Part shown: positions 1-9,099 of the stretch, piece after piece | Numbering within the stretch: position 1 is the first letter of the stretch | How the letters are laid out: the number at the start of each line of letters is the position of its first letter | Assembly: GCA_910588695.1 (NCBI GenBank) | Contig: CAJUOV010000003.1 | Location: forward strand, 11,595-75,594 | Direction: 5' to 3' | DNA from: an uncultured Christensenellaceae bacterium | GTDB taxonomy: Bacteria > Bacillota > Clostridia > Christensenellales > Borkfalkiaceae | Length of the DNA stretch: 64,000 bases | The notes under the pieces: generated by a model | The model's database searches: none | What the model was told of the DNA's origin: nothing | What the model saw: the letters and a program-made list of their open reading frames with translations, nothing else | Program-made: the position numbers and the translations under genes

Positions 1-21
1 TGAAAAAATTTTTTGATTTTT

Positions 22-2508
22 TCAAAAAAATTCTATAAAATTGCTTGACTTTTCGGGTTTTTTATTTTTTATCTTTTTCCTCCCCGCTGCGGGAAGCGGA
101 GGAGCTTTGTTCTTTTTGAAAAATTTCCCGAGAGCAGAGAAAATTTTTCCGTTCGCAAGCTCCGCCATGCCCTCTGCTATATGATAGGGCATTCTCTTCC
201 CCGCCGACATCGACATCGATCTGAGACACCCCGATTCAAGAACCCGCCGCAAAAACAGCGCGCCCTTCAACGCGTTTTCTTTCTCCGTTCCTTCCCGCAT
301 GCACCGCGCCCTCCGCGCCTTTCTTCTCGCCATGCCGAGTACCGCGGAATACAGTATTTTTCCGAAAAACGTCCGCCGTAAATCCGTGAATCGGGATTCC
401 GTCGTGATCGGAAGTATCGGCGGCAAAGGAGAAATTTCAGAACCGCTCATCTCTTCGAAAAGCCCGTCGGTCACTTCGGCAAGGCGGACGCAAGAATAGA
501 CGTTTTGTACGTTATCGGAATACGGCGAGGCAACTTTTTCTCCCCCGATTTGCACGGAACCTGTCAAAAGAGGAAATTCCGCGTCGCGGCATATCTCCAT
601 CGCGTATTCCCCGCATTCAACGACGAAGCGGTGCATACCGACGTTATAGTAAGCAAGCTCGCTTTCGGAAAACGAAAGCATGACCTTTTTGCTCTCGCCT
701 GCGGCAAGGTCGATCTTTGTAAAGGCGCGCAGCTCCCGTTTCGGTCTGAACACCTTGCTTTCCTGCGCAGCCGAATAGAGCTGCACGACTTCCGCGCCCG
801 CGCGGTTTCCCGCGTTCGTCACGGTACAAGTTACGGCGATCATTCCGTCCGCATGCGCAATATGCAAATCGGAATAATCGAATTTGGTATAGGAGAGCCC
901 GTGACCGAAGGGAAAGAGCACCTTTTTATTTGCAGTAACATAATAGCGGTAACCGACGAAAACGCTCTCTTTATAGACCTCGCGGAGGGATTTTGAAAAT
1001 TGACGGTCAAACGGCACGTCGCTTTGCGAAATCACCCAGCTCTCCGCAAGCCGCCCCGAAGGAGACAGATCGCCGAAGAGAAGATTCGCCGCCGCTTCGC
1101 CGCACCTCTGTCCCGCAAGAAAAAGATCGAGGATCGCGTTTGCCCGCTCCGCAAAAGGCAGTTCGAAAGTCGAACCGCCGAACAGAACGACGACGATCGG
1201 TTTGTTTGTTTTTCCGAGTTCCCGCAAGAGGGCAAGCTGATTTTCGGGAAGGGAAAGAGTCTCACGATCCGCACCCTCGCTCTCCGCTTCATCCGACAAT
1301 CCCGCAAAGACGGCAATTTTATCGCAATTTTTTGCCTTGGCGAGAGCCTCCTCGATCAGCTCTCCGCGGGGAACGCTTTCCCGTTGAAAATAACCTCTCG
1401 CAAATTCATAGTTCGCGCCGCGCACGGAAAATGCCTGAGCGGGCGAAACGGTGCGCAAAGGGTTGACCATGGAACTGCCCGCGCCCTGATAGCGCATTTT
1501 TTCGAAGAGATCGCCGACAACAAGCAACTTTTCTTCTTTGCGGAAAGGAAGACTTCCGTCGTTTTTCAGGAGCACCGCGCAGTCTTCGGCAATACGGAGA
1601 GCCAGCTCGTCGTGCGCGGTAAAATCCGCCTCCTCTCGTTGCACTTCCGCATATCGATCGACAAAGTTCAGTACGTTTTCAACCGCCGCGTCGAGCCTTT
1701 CTTGCGGAAGCGCGCCATCCGCAAGCGCGGATAAAATCCGTTCGCGGCAATAGGGCGTATCCCCCGGCATTTCGAGATCGCACCCCGCTTTCACGCCCGC
1801 GACTCTGTCGTGCGTCGCGCCCCAATCAGTCATCACCAGCCCGTCGAATCCCCACTCCCCGCGCAAAACGCCGTCGAGCAGCCATTTGTTTTCCGATGCG
1901 AACACACCGTTCACGCGGTTATACGCACACATCACGCTTGCGGGTCTGCCCTCTTTGACGGCGATCTCGAAAGATTTGAGATAGATTTCCCGCACAGCGC
2001 GGTCGTCCGCGACGCTGTCCCCAGTAAATCGGTGATTTTCGGCGTTGTTGAGCGCGAAGTGTTTTAATGAAACGCCCACCCCTTCGCTCTGCACGCCCCT
2101 GCAATATGCCGCCGCCGTCTTACCGGATAAGAGGGGATCCTCCGAAAAATATTCGAAGTTGCGCCCCGCGCGGGGATTGCGCTTGATATTCGCGGCGGGC
2201 GCAAGCAGAACGCCCACGCCGTAATGTTTACATTCTTTTGCGATCGCCTGTCCGAGCGCATAGGCGTTCTCTTCTCTCCACCCGCAGGCGAGCGCGCAGG
2301 GCGCGGGAAAACAAGTCGCCTTTTCGCTCTCTTTGATCCCGTTGTCGCCGCCCGCTTTCTGCTTGCGCAATCCGCTCGGACCGTCGGACATTTCGACGGC
2401 AGCAATGTTAAGCCTCGGAACCGCATTTGTATACATGAAGTCGCGCCCCGCAAGAAGCGCCGCTTTTTCTTCCGCCGTCAGTTGTTTGAGAAGTTCTTTT
2501 GTATTCAT
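22..2508 (-). CDS. GH3 family beta-glucosidase
   Basis: An 828-residue glycoside hydrolase family 3 enzyme, expected to remove terminal beta-linked glucose or xylose from oligosaccharides by a retaining mechanism. The N-terminal GH3 barrel spans roughly residues 15-290. The nucleophile is Asp228 in the motif MTDWGATH, and the substrate-site motif KHFALNN is near residue 149. The C-terminal GH3 domain follows, then a fibronectin-III-like domain (about 560-650). A ~110-residue basic/hydrophobic tail containing SMSAGKRMPYHIAEG resembles the tail of many clostridial GH3 proteins. There is no signal peptide, so it is probably cytoplasmic and acts on imported sugars. The ATG overlaps the stop of the upstream ATP-grasp gene by 4 bases, indicating translational coupling. 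The exact substrate cannot be read from sequence. Confidence 0.93.
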   Translation of the reverse strand: MNTKELLKQLTAEEKAALLAGRDFMYTNAVPRLNIAAVEMSDGPSGLRKQKAGGDNGIKESEKATCFPAPCALACGWREENAYALGQAIAKECKHYGVGVLLAPAANIKRNPRAGRNFEYFSEDPLLSGKTAAAYCRGVQSEGVGVSLKHFALNNAENHRFTGDSVADDRAVREIYLKSFEIAVKEGRPASVMCAYNRVNGVFASENKWLLDGVLRGEWGFDGLVMTDWGATHDRVAGVKAGCDLEMPGDTPYCRERILSALADGALPQERLDAAVENVLNFVDRYAEVQREEADFTAHDELALRIAEDCAVLLKNDGSLPFRKEEKLLVVGDLFEKMRYQGAGSSMVNPLRTVSPAQAFSVRGANYEFARGYFQRESVPRGELIEEALAKAKNCDKIAVFAGLSDEAESEGADRETLSLPENQLALLRELGKTNKPIVVVLFGGSTFELPFAERANAILDLFLAGQRCGEAAANLLFGDLSPSGRLAESWVISQSDVPFDRQFSKSLREVYKESVFVGYRYYVTANKKVLFPFGHGLSYTKFDYSDLHIAHADGMIAVTCTVTNAGNRAGAEVVQLYSAAQESKVFRPKRELRAFTKIDLAAGESKKVMLSFSESELAYYNVGMHRFVVECGEYAMEICRDAEFPLLTGSVQIGGEKVASPYSDNVQNVYSCVRLAEVTDGLFEEMSGSEISPLPPILPITTESRFTDLRRTFFGKILYSAVLGMARRKARRARCMREGTEKENALKGALFLRRVLESGCLRSMSMSAGKRMPYHIAEGMAELANGKIFSALGKFFKKNKAPPLPAAGRKKIKNKKPEKSSNFIEFF

Positions 2509-3401
2509 TCTTTTTCAAACTTCGAAAGAATATATTCGGCATACGCGCCCGCGACGTTCTTTCCCGTCGCATGTTCGAATCCGTCGAAAAAAGCGTTGGA
2601 ATTGACTTCGCACACAAGCATGTTCCCTTCGTCGCCGAATAACAAATCAATGCCGCAGTAATCGAGATTCAACAAAGCTGCAACCTTTTCGCAGAGTTCT
2701 TTCTCTTCTTTTGAAAGCGTATATACAACCGCTTTGCCGCCGAGCGCGACATTGGAACGGAAATCGCCCTGCGACTCCCGCAGCATTGCGCCGAACGCTT
2801 TTTTTCCGATGACGATGACGCGCACGTCTCTTCCGTAACTCGAAGACACGAATTTCTGATAGAGATGCGGAACGAGCAACAGTTCCGCGCTCTTTTCTTT
2901 AAGCTCCGCCCTGTCGCGCACGAGATAAACTCCTTTTCCGCAGGAGCCGTAGCATTCTTTGACAACGAGAGGATAGCCGAGCGCGCTTTCGATCATGTCG
3001 AGCGACTGTTCGGAGACCGCCGCGCTCTTTTCGTAACAAAACGTCCCCGAAAGCGTGAGCGGCATGGGGATCCCGCAGTTTGCAAGGGCAAGACAAGTCG
3101 TCATCTTATCGTCGCACGCTTCGATCGCCGCATAACCGTTGAAAAGCGGAATCCCCGCTTTTTCAATTCCCTGCAACGTATACTTATCCTTGTCGAGATA
3201 CACGCAAAAATCGTATCCCGTCAGTTTGCAATGCAGATTCCCGTCAACGGAAACGGCGAAAAAATCGTTTGCAAGCAAATCGGTTTGCACGCCCCGTTTT
3301 TCGAATTCCGCTCTGAGCCGCTCGCCCTGACGGTGCGCCGCCTCGATTTTTGTATAGGCGTTGACGAGGATCGCCCCCTTTAAGTTTTTGTTTCCCTTCA
3401 A
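2505..3401 (-). CDS. RimK-like ATP-grasp ligase (TTG start)
   Basis: About 298 residues. Members of this fold join a carboxylate to an amine through an acyl-phosphate. Visible features are the ATP-grasp lid segment VVKECYGSCGKGVYLV and the C-terminal Mg-binding LVCEVNSNAFFDGFE, typical of RimK/LysX-type enzymes that add amino acids to peptides or small metabolites. I place the start at TTG 3401: an AAGGAG ribosome site (3409-3414) lies 7 bases upstream and the protein begins with the expected beta-strand GAILVNAYTK. An ATG farther upstream is open but would overlap the flavoprotein gene and adds low-quality sequence. The gene lies between a flavodoxin-like gene and GH3, coupled to the latter. 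Substrate unknown. Confidence 0.82.
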   Translation of the reverse strand: MKGNKNLKGAILVNAYTKIEAAHRQGERLRAEFEKRGVQTDLLANDFFAVSVDGNLHCKLTGYDFCVYLDKDKYTLQGIEKAGIPLFNGYAAIEACDDKMTTCLALANCGIPMPLTLSGTFCYEKSAAVSEQSLDMIESALGYPLVVKECYGSCGKGVYLVRDRAELKEKSAELLLVPHLYQKFVSSSYGRDVRVIVIGKKAFGAMLRESQGDFRSNVALGGKAVVYTLSKEEKELCEKVAALLNLDYCGIDLLFGDEGNMLVCEVNSNAFFDGFEHATGKNVAGAYAEYILSKFEKE

Positions 3402-3481
3402 AACCGCACTCCTTGTTGACAAAACAGATTTTTGTAAAAAGATACCGTCCGCTTCGTCAACCGGACACGGACGGCAATAAT

Positions 3482-4099
3482 TCAGCGAATAAAGTTTGTA
3501 CGCTCCGGAACTTCTTTTTCGGGCAGCCCGAACCGTTCCTTGCCGAGCGCGATGCTCTTCATCAAAAACGCCATGTTTTTTGCAAGCGTGCGCATCATCT
3601 GCAAGCCCTCTCTGTCCTCCACGGCTTCTCCCGCCGCCGCGCCGTGAATCCCGTTCCAATACTGTCCCGAGGCGACGGGCATTCCGCTGATCGTAAAAAA
3701 TTTATTGAGCTCGTCGAATGTGGAAGTGAGTCCGCCCCGCCTTGCCGCGGCGACCGCCGCACCCACTTTCATGCTCTTGGAGAAAGGCGTGCTGTAAAAG
3801 AGCCGTTGCAGAAACGCCACAAGAGTGGCGTTTGCCGAAGCGTAATACACGGGTGAAGCGACAACAAGCCCGTCTGCTTTTTCGAATACAGGCGCGATCT
3901 CGTTCACCAAATCCGAAAAGACGCACCTGCCCGTTTTTCTGCATTGAAGACAGGCGATACAACCGCGAACCTCTCTGTTGCCGACCTGAACGGTCTCCGT
4001 TTCGATCCCCTGCGACACAAAGATTTGTTCCATCTCTTTCAGCGCAATTTCCGTATTTCCATCCTTTCTCGGACTTCCGTTCAACATTAAAACTTTCAT
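3482..4099 (-). CDS. NADPH-dependent FMN reductase-like flavoprotein
   Basis: 205 residues of the flavodoxin-fold NADPH-dependent FMN reductase/iron-sulfur flavoprotein type. The N-terminal FMN phosphate loop reads LNGSPRKDGNTEIAL. A cysteine cluster CIACLQCRKTGRC at about residues 47-59 matches the site that carries a [4Fe-4S] cluster in iron-sulfur flavoproteins. The motif PVYYASANATL near residue 83 is the usual second FMN contact. A soluble redox role such as quinone, nitro or O2/H2O2 scavenging is likely. It sits directly downstream of a second member of the same fold, so the two may act together. Confidence 0.85.
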   Translation of the reverse strand: MKVLMLNGSPRKDGNTEIALKEMEQIFVSQGIETETVQVGNREVRGCIACLQCRKTGRCVFSDLVNEIAPVFEKADGLVVASPVYYASANATLVAFLQRLFYSTPFSKSMKVGAAVAAARRGGLTSTFDELNKFFTISGMPVASGQYWNGIHGAAAGEAVEDREGLQMMRTLAKNMAFLMKSIALGKERFGLPEKEVPERTNFIR

Positions 4100-4111
4100 T
4101 TCCGCCCCTTA

Positions 4112-4645
4112 TTACAGAGAATTTCCGAGCTCGTAAGCGTCTTTCATATAGGGAGAGTTCCGCGTCGTCTCGGGCGCAGCGCAACCGAGCCCGTACACCT
4201 CTCCGACAATTTCGAAATTCAGATAGGAACATATTTTTGCGTAGTGCGCTTTGAGCGCGGAGACGACCTCCTCTTCCTTATCCGCCGCCGCGGCGATAAT
4301 CGCCGACTTCATTCCCTTGTTTTTCAGCTCCTTACCGTAACCGTGAAAACGGTCGATCGCCGTTTTGAGTTGGGCTGACATTCCGAAATAATATACGGGC
4401 GTTACGAATACGACCGCATCCGCAGACAGCATCTCTTCGCGCACGACTGCGCTGTCGTCTTTCTGTACGCATTCGCCGTTTTTCTTACACTCGTCGCAAC
4501 CGCTGCAATAACCGAGTTTCATGTGCGCTACGTCAAGAACGGCGACATTGTGTCCTTTGTCCCTTGCCCCACAGATAAATTCGTGCGCCAACATATTCGA
4601 CGCGCCCGATTTGTGCGGACTTCCCGCTAAAACTAAAATTTTCAT
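4112..4645 (-). CDS. flavodoxin-family NAD(P)H oxidoreductase
   Basis: About 177 residues of the NADPH-dependent FMN reductase fold. The N-terminus MKILVLAGSPHKSGAS is the FMN phosphate loop, and a cysteine set CSGCDECKKNGECV at about residues 47-60 may hold an iron-sulfur cluster. PVYYFGMSAQLKTAIDR is the second flavin contact. The start is the second ATG (4645) because AGGGG precedes it. The alternative ATG, four codons upstream, directly follows the asparaginase stop and has no separate ribosome site. It lies 12 bases before the next flavoprotein gene in one operon with asparaginase. Confidence 0.85.
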   Translation of the reverse strand: MKILVLAGSPHKSGASNMLAHEFICGARDKGHNVAVLDVAHMKLGYCSGCDECKKNGECVQKDDSAVVREEMLSADAVVFVTPVYYFGMSAQLKTAIDRFHGYGKELKNKGMKSAIIAAAADKEEEVVSALKAHYAKICSYLNFEIVGEVYGLGCAAPETTRNSPYMKDAYELGNSL

Positions 4646-4657
4646 ACGTCCCCTCAT

Positions 4658-5650
4658 TCAGTAAATATCATGTCGAACAGGCGTTTCGAAGAGCTGTTTC
4701 ACACTCTTACCGCTTGTCCCCGCTTCCGAAAGCGCCCACATAAGTTTTGCGACCGTGGCTTCCGTCGTCATATTCTTGGCTTCGAGCACGTTTCCGCAGC
4801 CTAACAACTTTCTGCCCACTTCGTACTTATCGAGCGCGCTTCCTTCCCGCTCCACCTGCGTAGTGCAGACGACCGTCTTCCCCGCCGCGAGAAACCTTTT
4901 CATGCGCCCGAAAAACTCGTCGTTGTCGTAATCGGGCAGACCGCCCGCGCCGAACGATTCGATAATGAGCGCGTCGCACCTCTCGTTCAGATAAGAAAAC
5001 ACTTCGGGCGAAAGACCGGGGAACATCTTCAACAGAAAAATTCTGTCGTCCATTCCGTGATAGAACCTCGGCTTCTCCGGCTTTGGATCGTTCAGAAAAT
5101 ATACGGGCTTCCCCTCGCGCATGAGCGCGACATCCGGATAATCGATGCTCGAAAACGCGTTGTAGCTGCGCGTTCTCGTCTTTTTGGCGCGGGTGCCCAA
5201 TATTACCGCGCCGTCGAATACAATGTTCACCCCGAACGCTCCGTCGTCGGCGGCAAACGAAAACGCATCGAAGAGGTTCTTGCGAGCGTCCGTATCGCGC
5301 AGAAACACAGATTTCTGCGAGCCCGTCAGTACGACTGGCTTTGCAATATCCTGCATTAAATAAGAAAGAGCCGCCGCGGTATACGCCATCGTGTCCGTTC
5401 CGTGCGTCACGACGAACCCGTCGAACTCCGCATAGCGCTTTTCGATAATTTTTTCGATTTCCAACCAATGGCGGCTGTACACATTGGTGCTGTCGATATT
5501 GAAAGGCTGAACTTCTTCGACCCGACAAACCTCTTTGATTTCGGGCACGCATGAGAGCAGATCCTCCGCCGTAAGCGCGGGAGCAAGTCCGCCTCCCGTG
5601 CTCTTGGACGCGATCGTTCCGCCCGTTGCGATCATTAATATTTTTTTCAT
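4658..5650 (-). CDS. ansA: type I L-asparaginase
   Basis: About 330 residues. Hydrolyses L-asparagine to aspartate and ammonia. Both active-site threonine motifs are present: ATGGTIAS at the N-terminus and THGTDTMAYTAAAL near residue 90. There is no signal peptide, which fits the cytoplasmic type I (AnsA) group. The ATG at 5650 is chosen because GGAG lies 7 bases upstream and the protein then begins MKKILMIATGG. An in-frame ATG 12 codons upstream would add a basic, non-conserved stretch. It heads the run asparaginase, two flavoproteins, ATP-grasp ligase, GH3. Confidence 0.92.
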   Translation of the reverse strand: MKKILMIATGGTIASKSTGGGLAPALTAEDLLSCVPEIKEVCRVEEVQPFNIDSTNVYSRHWLEIEKIIEKRYAEFDGFVVTHGTDTMAYTAAALSYLMQDIAKPVVLTGSQKSVFLRDTDARKNLFDAFSFAADDGAFGVNIVFDGAVILGTRAKKTRTRSYNAFSSIDYPDVALMREGKPVYFLNDPKPEKPRFYHGMDDRIFLLKMFPGLSPEVFSYLNERCDALIIESFGAGGLPDYDNDEFFGRMKRFLAAGKTVVCTTQVEREGSALDKYEVGRKLLGCGNVLEAKNMTTEATVAKLMWALSEAGTSGKSVKQLFETPVRHDIY

Positions 5651-5695
5651 TCCCCTTCTCCGATCCTTTACCAACCCCCGTTTCAACCTTGAAAA

Positions 5696-5733
5696 ACGGG
5701 GAGACGGTACGGTCTTTCCGTAACGTTCCCCGT
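5696..5733 (-). terminator. intrinsic terminator after Wzz-like gene
   Basis: A near-perfect hairpin with arms of about 16 bases, one bulge and one mismatch, and loop TCTTT. On the minus strand it is followed by TTTTT and on the plus strand by a T-rich run, so it could work in both directions. It ends the Wzz-like gene and separates it from asparaginase. Confidence 0.75.
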
Positions 5734-5748
5734 CTCTTTTTTTCGATT

Positions 5749-7176
5749 TTACTCTTTTTCCTCTGCGTTCGCTTTGTTTTCTTCCGTCCGGTCTTTCATT
5801 TCGGGCGTATTCTCGGCAATGTCAATTTTCTTTTTTCCGTTCTTACCGACAAAGTACGCAATAACCGCGAATACCGCAAACGCAACGACGAATACCGCAA
5901 CGCCTACGATCGCAAGGCTCGTCCCTCCGTTGTCCGTCAGGCGCTGAGAATTGAAAATCACGACGGTGTTTCCCTTATAAATAGCGGCTACGACCGATTT
6001 GAGGGTATCGCTTCTACTGTTGATTTCGCGATACTGCTTGGAAAGCGTTTCCGCGCCGTAGTCCCTGATCTTCGCCGCGATGGTTTCGTAATCTTCCAAC
6101 GTCATCGTCTCGTGCGTTTTATCGTTGACTTTCAGATTGTTGATCTGCTGGCTCAGAATTGCCTGCCGCTCGCTGTAATAGGCAAGTTTGGAAGAAAGGT
6201 CAGATTCGTTCGGCATGATGATAATGTTATTCTTGTCCGAACTATCCGTTTCGTTACCGTCGCCCGCCGCGAACAATGACCCGCGGGCGGAGAAACTCTC
6301 TTTCATTTCACTGCCCGTGCCGCCGTTCATTGCCTCTTTCAAACCGACGATGATCGCTTCGTTCAGTATTCTCTCTTCCTGTAAATCCACAACGCGGTTT
6401 TTTACATCTTCTCCCGTCGTCTTGCAGTTAAAATACTCGTATCCCCTTGTGGAGAGCTGGGTCGAAATGGGAGTTCTTACATCGTCTGCAAACGTAGTCA
6501 CAACGTCCGTGCGGTGACTGCCGAGCGATTTTCCGAGCACCACATGCCCCGCGTTGTACTCTTTGATCCAGATATCGTACTGCGCGGTCAAAATCGCTTT
6601 CTGTTCGTCGAGAATGCGAAGCTGATCTTTGAACGAAGCATTTTCAAACGTCGTTCCGTCGATGCTGTAACTGAGACTGTTCGCCTTGGCTTCGAAAAAC
6701 GAAGTGAACGATTCGGTCAAGGCTTTGATGAACGCCTCCGCATTCACCCCTTTGAAATACGATTGTTTCAAGGTAACCGTATAAGTATATTTTGCGTTTT
6801 TATCGTCGGACTGCTTGGTTGCGGAAACGGAGATCCCTTCCTTTTTGAAAATTTTATCGAGGTCGAGAGAAGCAAAACTTTCGTCTTTCGCTTTCGCGTC
6901 CTCAACAACGCCGCGCGATATGATATCGCGGTAGTTGAACGTAGAGCCGTCGGGATATTTTCCGTCTTCGCTCATGGGATAATCGATCTCGAAATTCATG
7001 CTGCTGCTCTTTTGCACAGGATTAATCGCGAACATAAAGACCAGCACCGCCGCCAAAGCAACCACGAGCGCACCGATCAGAACGAACCAGATCTTCTTGC
7101 CGATACTCTTGAATACATCCCGCAGAGAAATCCCCTCTTCCTCCGTCGCAACCTCTTCTCTTTTAATCTCGTTCAT
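5749..7176 (-). CDS. Wzz/chain-length-determinant-like membrane protein
   Basis: 475 residues with two membrane segments, one near residues 30-52 (IWFVLIGALVVALAAVLVFM) and one near 425-445. A long extracytoplasmic region between them is rich in charged helix-forming sequence (LRILDEQKAILTAQYDIW). This topology is that of the Wzz/co-polymerase family, which sets polysaccharide chain length. No tyrosine kinase domain is present, and no glycosyltransferase gene lies nearby, so the polysaccharide partner is elsewhere or the function differs. The C-terminal tail is highly acidic. Ribosome site GAGGG precedes the ATG and a good promoter lies at 7207-7235. Confidence 0.65.
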   Translation of the reverse strand: MNEIKREEVATEEEGISLRDVFKSIGKKIWFVLIGALVVALAAVLVFMFAINPVQKSSSMNFEIDYPMSEDGKYPDGSTFNYRDIISRGVVEDAKAKDESFASLDLDKIFKKEGISVSATKQSDDKNAKYTYTVTLKQSYFKGVNAEAFIKALTESFTSFFEAKANSLSYSIDGTTFENASFKDQLRILDEQKAILTAQYDIWIKEYNAGHVVLGKSLGSHRTDVVTTFADDVRTPISTQLSTRGYEYFNCKTTGEDVKNRVVDLQEERILNEAIIVGLKEAMNGGTGSEMKESFSARGSLFAAGDGNETDSSDKNNIIIMPNESDLSSKLAYYSERQAILSQQINNLKVNDKTHETMTLEDYETIAAKIRDYGAETLSKQYREINSRSDTLKSVVAAIYKGNTVVIFNSQRLTDNGGTSLAIVGVAVFVVAFAVFAVIAYFVGKNGKKKIDIAENTPEMKDRTEENKANAEEKE

Positions 7177-7206
7177 AACTTTCCCTCAGTATGTGGAATT
7201 TATTAT

Positions 7207-7235
7207 ATAATAACACGTCCCATTCATTTCGTCAA
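7207..7235 (-). promoter_or_regulatory. promoter of Wzz-like gene
   Basis: TTGACG (7230-7235), 17-base spacer, TATTAT (7207-7212), about 30 bases upstream of the start codon. Vegetative sigma-A type. Confidence 0.7.
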
Positions 7236-7412
7236 CCTATATTGCGTTTTTTATTCGATTTCACTCTTGCTCCCTTTTTCGCCGTTTATGAACTTAGAAA
7301 AACCGCCTGCAACCGCGCCGATAAAATAAGCGAACGCAAACTCGTTTCCGCCGCCGATTCCCAAAAAGTATCGAAGAACTTTTTGGAAAAAGGAGAAATC
7401 GACGTTAAAGCA

Positions 7413-7438
7413 AGAAAGACAGCTTTCGCTGTCTTTCT
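7413..7438 (-). terminator. hairpin downstream of tRNA-Gly
   Basis: An 11-bp perfect stem (AGAAAGACAGC and its complement) with a GAAA loop on the minus strand, 22 bases after the tRNA-Gly 3' end. Only a loose T-rich sequence follows, so it may act as a processing or termination signal. Confidence 0.5.
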
Positions 7439-7460
7439 GCAAAATTCGTCGTGTTCGACG

Positions 7461-7535
7461 TGGAGCAGGCGACGAGAGTCGAACTCGCCGGAAGCAGCTT
7501 GGGAAGCTGCCGCCATACCGCTAGGCGACGCCTGC
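7461..7535 (-). tRNA. tRNA-Gly (anticodon CCC)
   Basis: A full cloverleaf can be drawn. The acceptor is GCAGGCG paired with CGCCTGC, the anticodon stem GCAGC/GCTGC has loop TTCCCAA (anticodon CCC), and the T-arm GCGAG/CTCGT has loop TTCGACT. CCA is encoded. It decodes GGG. A consensus promoter lies at 7555-7583 and a hairpin follows. Confidence 0.95.
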
Positions 7536-7554
7536 AATTTTATTGACAGCTATG

Positions 7555-7583
7555 ATTATATATGGTTTATCGCAATCTGTCAA
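7555..7583 (-). promoter_or_regulatory. tRNA-Gly promoter
   Basis: TTGACA (7578-7583), 17-base spacer, TATAAT (7555-7560): a perfect sigma-A promoter about 20 bases before the tRNA 5' end. Confidence 0.85.
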
Positions 7584-7608
7584 GCGCAAACGGGTGTAAA
7601 ATCAAAAA

Positions 7609-7632
7609 ACGGACGGAAGAACTTCCGTCCGT
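7609..7632 (-). terminator. intrinsic terminator of htrA-like gene
   Basis: A 10-11-bp stem (ACGGACGGAAG and its complement) followed on the minus strand by TTTTTTG, 7 bases after the stop codon of the protease gene. Confidence 0.8.
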
Positions 7633-7638
7633 TTTCAT

Positions 7639-8988
7639 TCAATTCTGACCGAAATTGGATTTCTGATCGTAAGCCGCCCGCACCGTCGATCCGTCTTCGA
7701 ACGTAAGCTCCACGCTGTCGCCCAGTCGCAGGTTATAAAAGATCGTATCGACCTGATGCCGCCTCACGATGTTTTTGGAAACAGTCACATTTCCCTCGTC
7801 GTCGGTAACAACGATCTTCGCAAGATTTTTACCCTCTATCTCCCGCCCGAAGGGACTGCCCGAACCAACCCGGGTTATGCGCACCGTCTCGATAATATCG
7901 ACGGAAAGGGTATCCGGATTAAATTCTCCTCTGCTTGCCGTCGTCTCCGTCGTTGCAAAATGCCCGTATGTCGCCGCACCCGAACCGTTCTCTTTATAAT
8001 TATCGATAATACTCTGCGCCACGGAAACCGCACGGTTTGCAGGAATTGCAAACCCGAAACCCGTGATTGCGATATTCGCGCCTTGTACCGTCTCTTCCTG
8101 TCCGCCGTTGACGATCCCAACCAGCTTTCCGTCAGAATCGAACACACCGCCGCCCGAATTGCCGTGGTTGACGGGCGCGTCGATGCGCATTTCGAGCATT
8201 TCGTGATCCTGCGCGGGACTGTCTACCCGCGGCATCGTAACATATTCCGCCTCTACGGAGACAACGCCCGACACTACCGAAAGACCGCCACCGAGCGGAT
8301 TGCCGACCGCATAAATTTTTTCTCCGGCAGTCACGTTGTCGGAATTGCGCATTCCGAGGTTCCCGCCGACCGACTGCACGAACGAGACGCGCTCGGAAGG
8401 AATTTCAAGCGCGAGCACCGCGATGTCGCACTCCGCCGCACCGCCCACATAAGTTGCTTTCAACGCGCTTGAACTGTTAAGATAATTCGTATCGTATTTG
8501 TCCCCATAGAGGTAAGTATAAAAATCCGTTCCGATCTTGTCGGCTCCGCTTTCCTGACTTCTGTACACCACATGATAATTGGTAATGATATACGCAACCG
8601 TATTTTCAACCGCGTAAATCACGCCCGAACCGAGCGATGCGTTTCCGGAACGGAACGCGGATGCGATCGCAACCGAAGCGCGCAGAGAGTTCGAAAGAGA
8701 AGCGGAATCGTCGTGCATCGCTTTCAGAAATTCGAGATAGGTAACGGAGGGATCGAGTTCTCCGCGGCTGATCGCCGCCTGATATTGCAAATAAGTATCC
8801 GAATGAGCGGAATCCTCGCGCGAGGTGAGCCATGCGCCCGTACTCTGCGAATAGCCGAGCGTACCGGAAACGCTGTCCGCCTTGTTTACTTTTTCGAAAT
8901 CAAACCACTCGCAACCCGTGAGTGCAACCGCAACGAGCCCCGCAAAGGAAGCCGCGACAGTCAAAGACACGATCCTTTTCGCTTTCAT
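7639..8988 (-). CDS. HtrA/DegP-like serine protease, lipoprotein
   Basis: 449 residues of the trypsin-like S1C protease family. The N-terminus is a lipoprotein signal with lipobox VALTGC (Cys at about residue 26), so the protein should be tethered to the outer face of the membrane. The catalytic triad is visible: His in AYIITNYHVVY, Asp in AECDIAVLAL, Ser in NHGNSGGGVFD. The C-terminal ~95 residues (from VDIIETVRI to LGDSVELTFEDGSTV) look like a divergent PDZ domain. Firmicute HtrA proteins usually carry one N-terminal transmembrane helix, so lipid anchoring is less common. The likely role is protein quality control outside the membrane. It is a single-gene transcript with its own promoter and terminator. 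Confidence 0.9.
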   Translation of the reverse strand: MKAKRIVSLTVAASFAGLVAVALTGCEWFDFEKVNKADSVSGTLGYSQSTGAWLTSREDSAHSDTYLQYQAAISRGELDPSVTYLEFLKAMHDDSASLSNSLRASVAIASAFRSGNASLGSGVIYAVENTVAYIITNYHVVYRSQESGADKIGTDFYTYLYGDKYDTNYLNSSSALKATYVGGAAECDIAVLALEIPSERVSFVQSVGGNLGMRNSDNVTAGEKIYAVGNPLGGGLSVVSGVVSVEAEYVTMPRVDSPAQDHEMLEMRIDAPVNHGNSGGGVFDSDGKLVGIVNGGQEETVQGANIAITGFGFAIPANRAVSVAQSIIDNYKENGSGAATYGHFATTETTASRGEFNPDTLSVDIIETVRITRVGSGSPFGREIEGKNLAKIVVTDDEGNVTVSKNIVRRHQVDTIFYNLRLGDSVELTFEDGSTVRAAYDQKSNFGQN

Positions 8989-9037
8989 ATCAACACCTCT
9001 GTTCCGTATTTTGATTCAAACAACTTATATCTTAATA

Positions 9038-9067
9038 ATTATACCATAAAGCGGAAGCGAAAACAAG
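9038..9067 (-). promoter_or_regulatory. promoter of htrA-like gene
   Basis: TTGTTT (9062-9067), 18-base spacer, TATAAT (9038-9043), about 50 bases upstream of the start. Confidence 0.6.
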
Positions 9068-9072
9068 AAAAA

Positions 9073-9099
9073 GAGCGGAAAATTTCCGCCCTTTTTTTG
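9073..9099 (-). terminator. terminator after the two small proteins
   Basis: Stem GGGCGGAAA/TTTCCGCTC followed on the minus strand by TTTTTC and on the plus strand by a T run. It ends the rubrerythrin-small protein transcript. Confidence 0.75.

Noticed and set aside
7251..7442. 63-codon minus-strand frame with a hydrophobic stretch between the Wzz-like gene and tRNA-Gly
   Set aside because: No ribosome site, starts inside the tRNA terminator hairpin, no recognisable motif. Could be a small membrane protein but the evidence is too weak.
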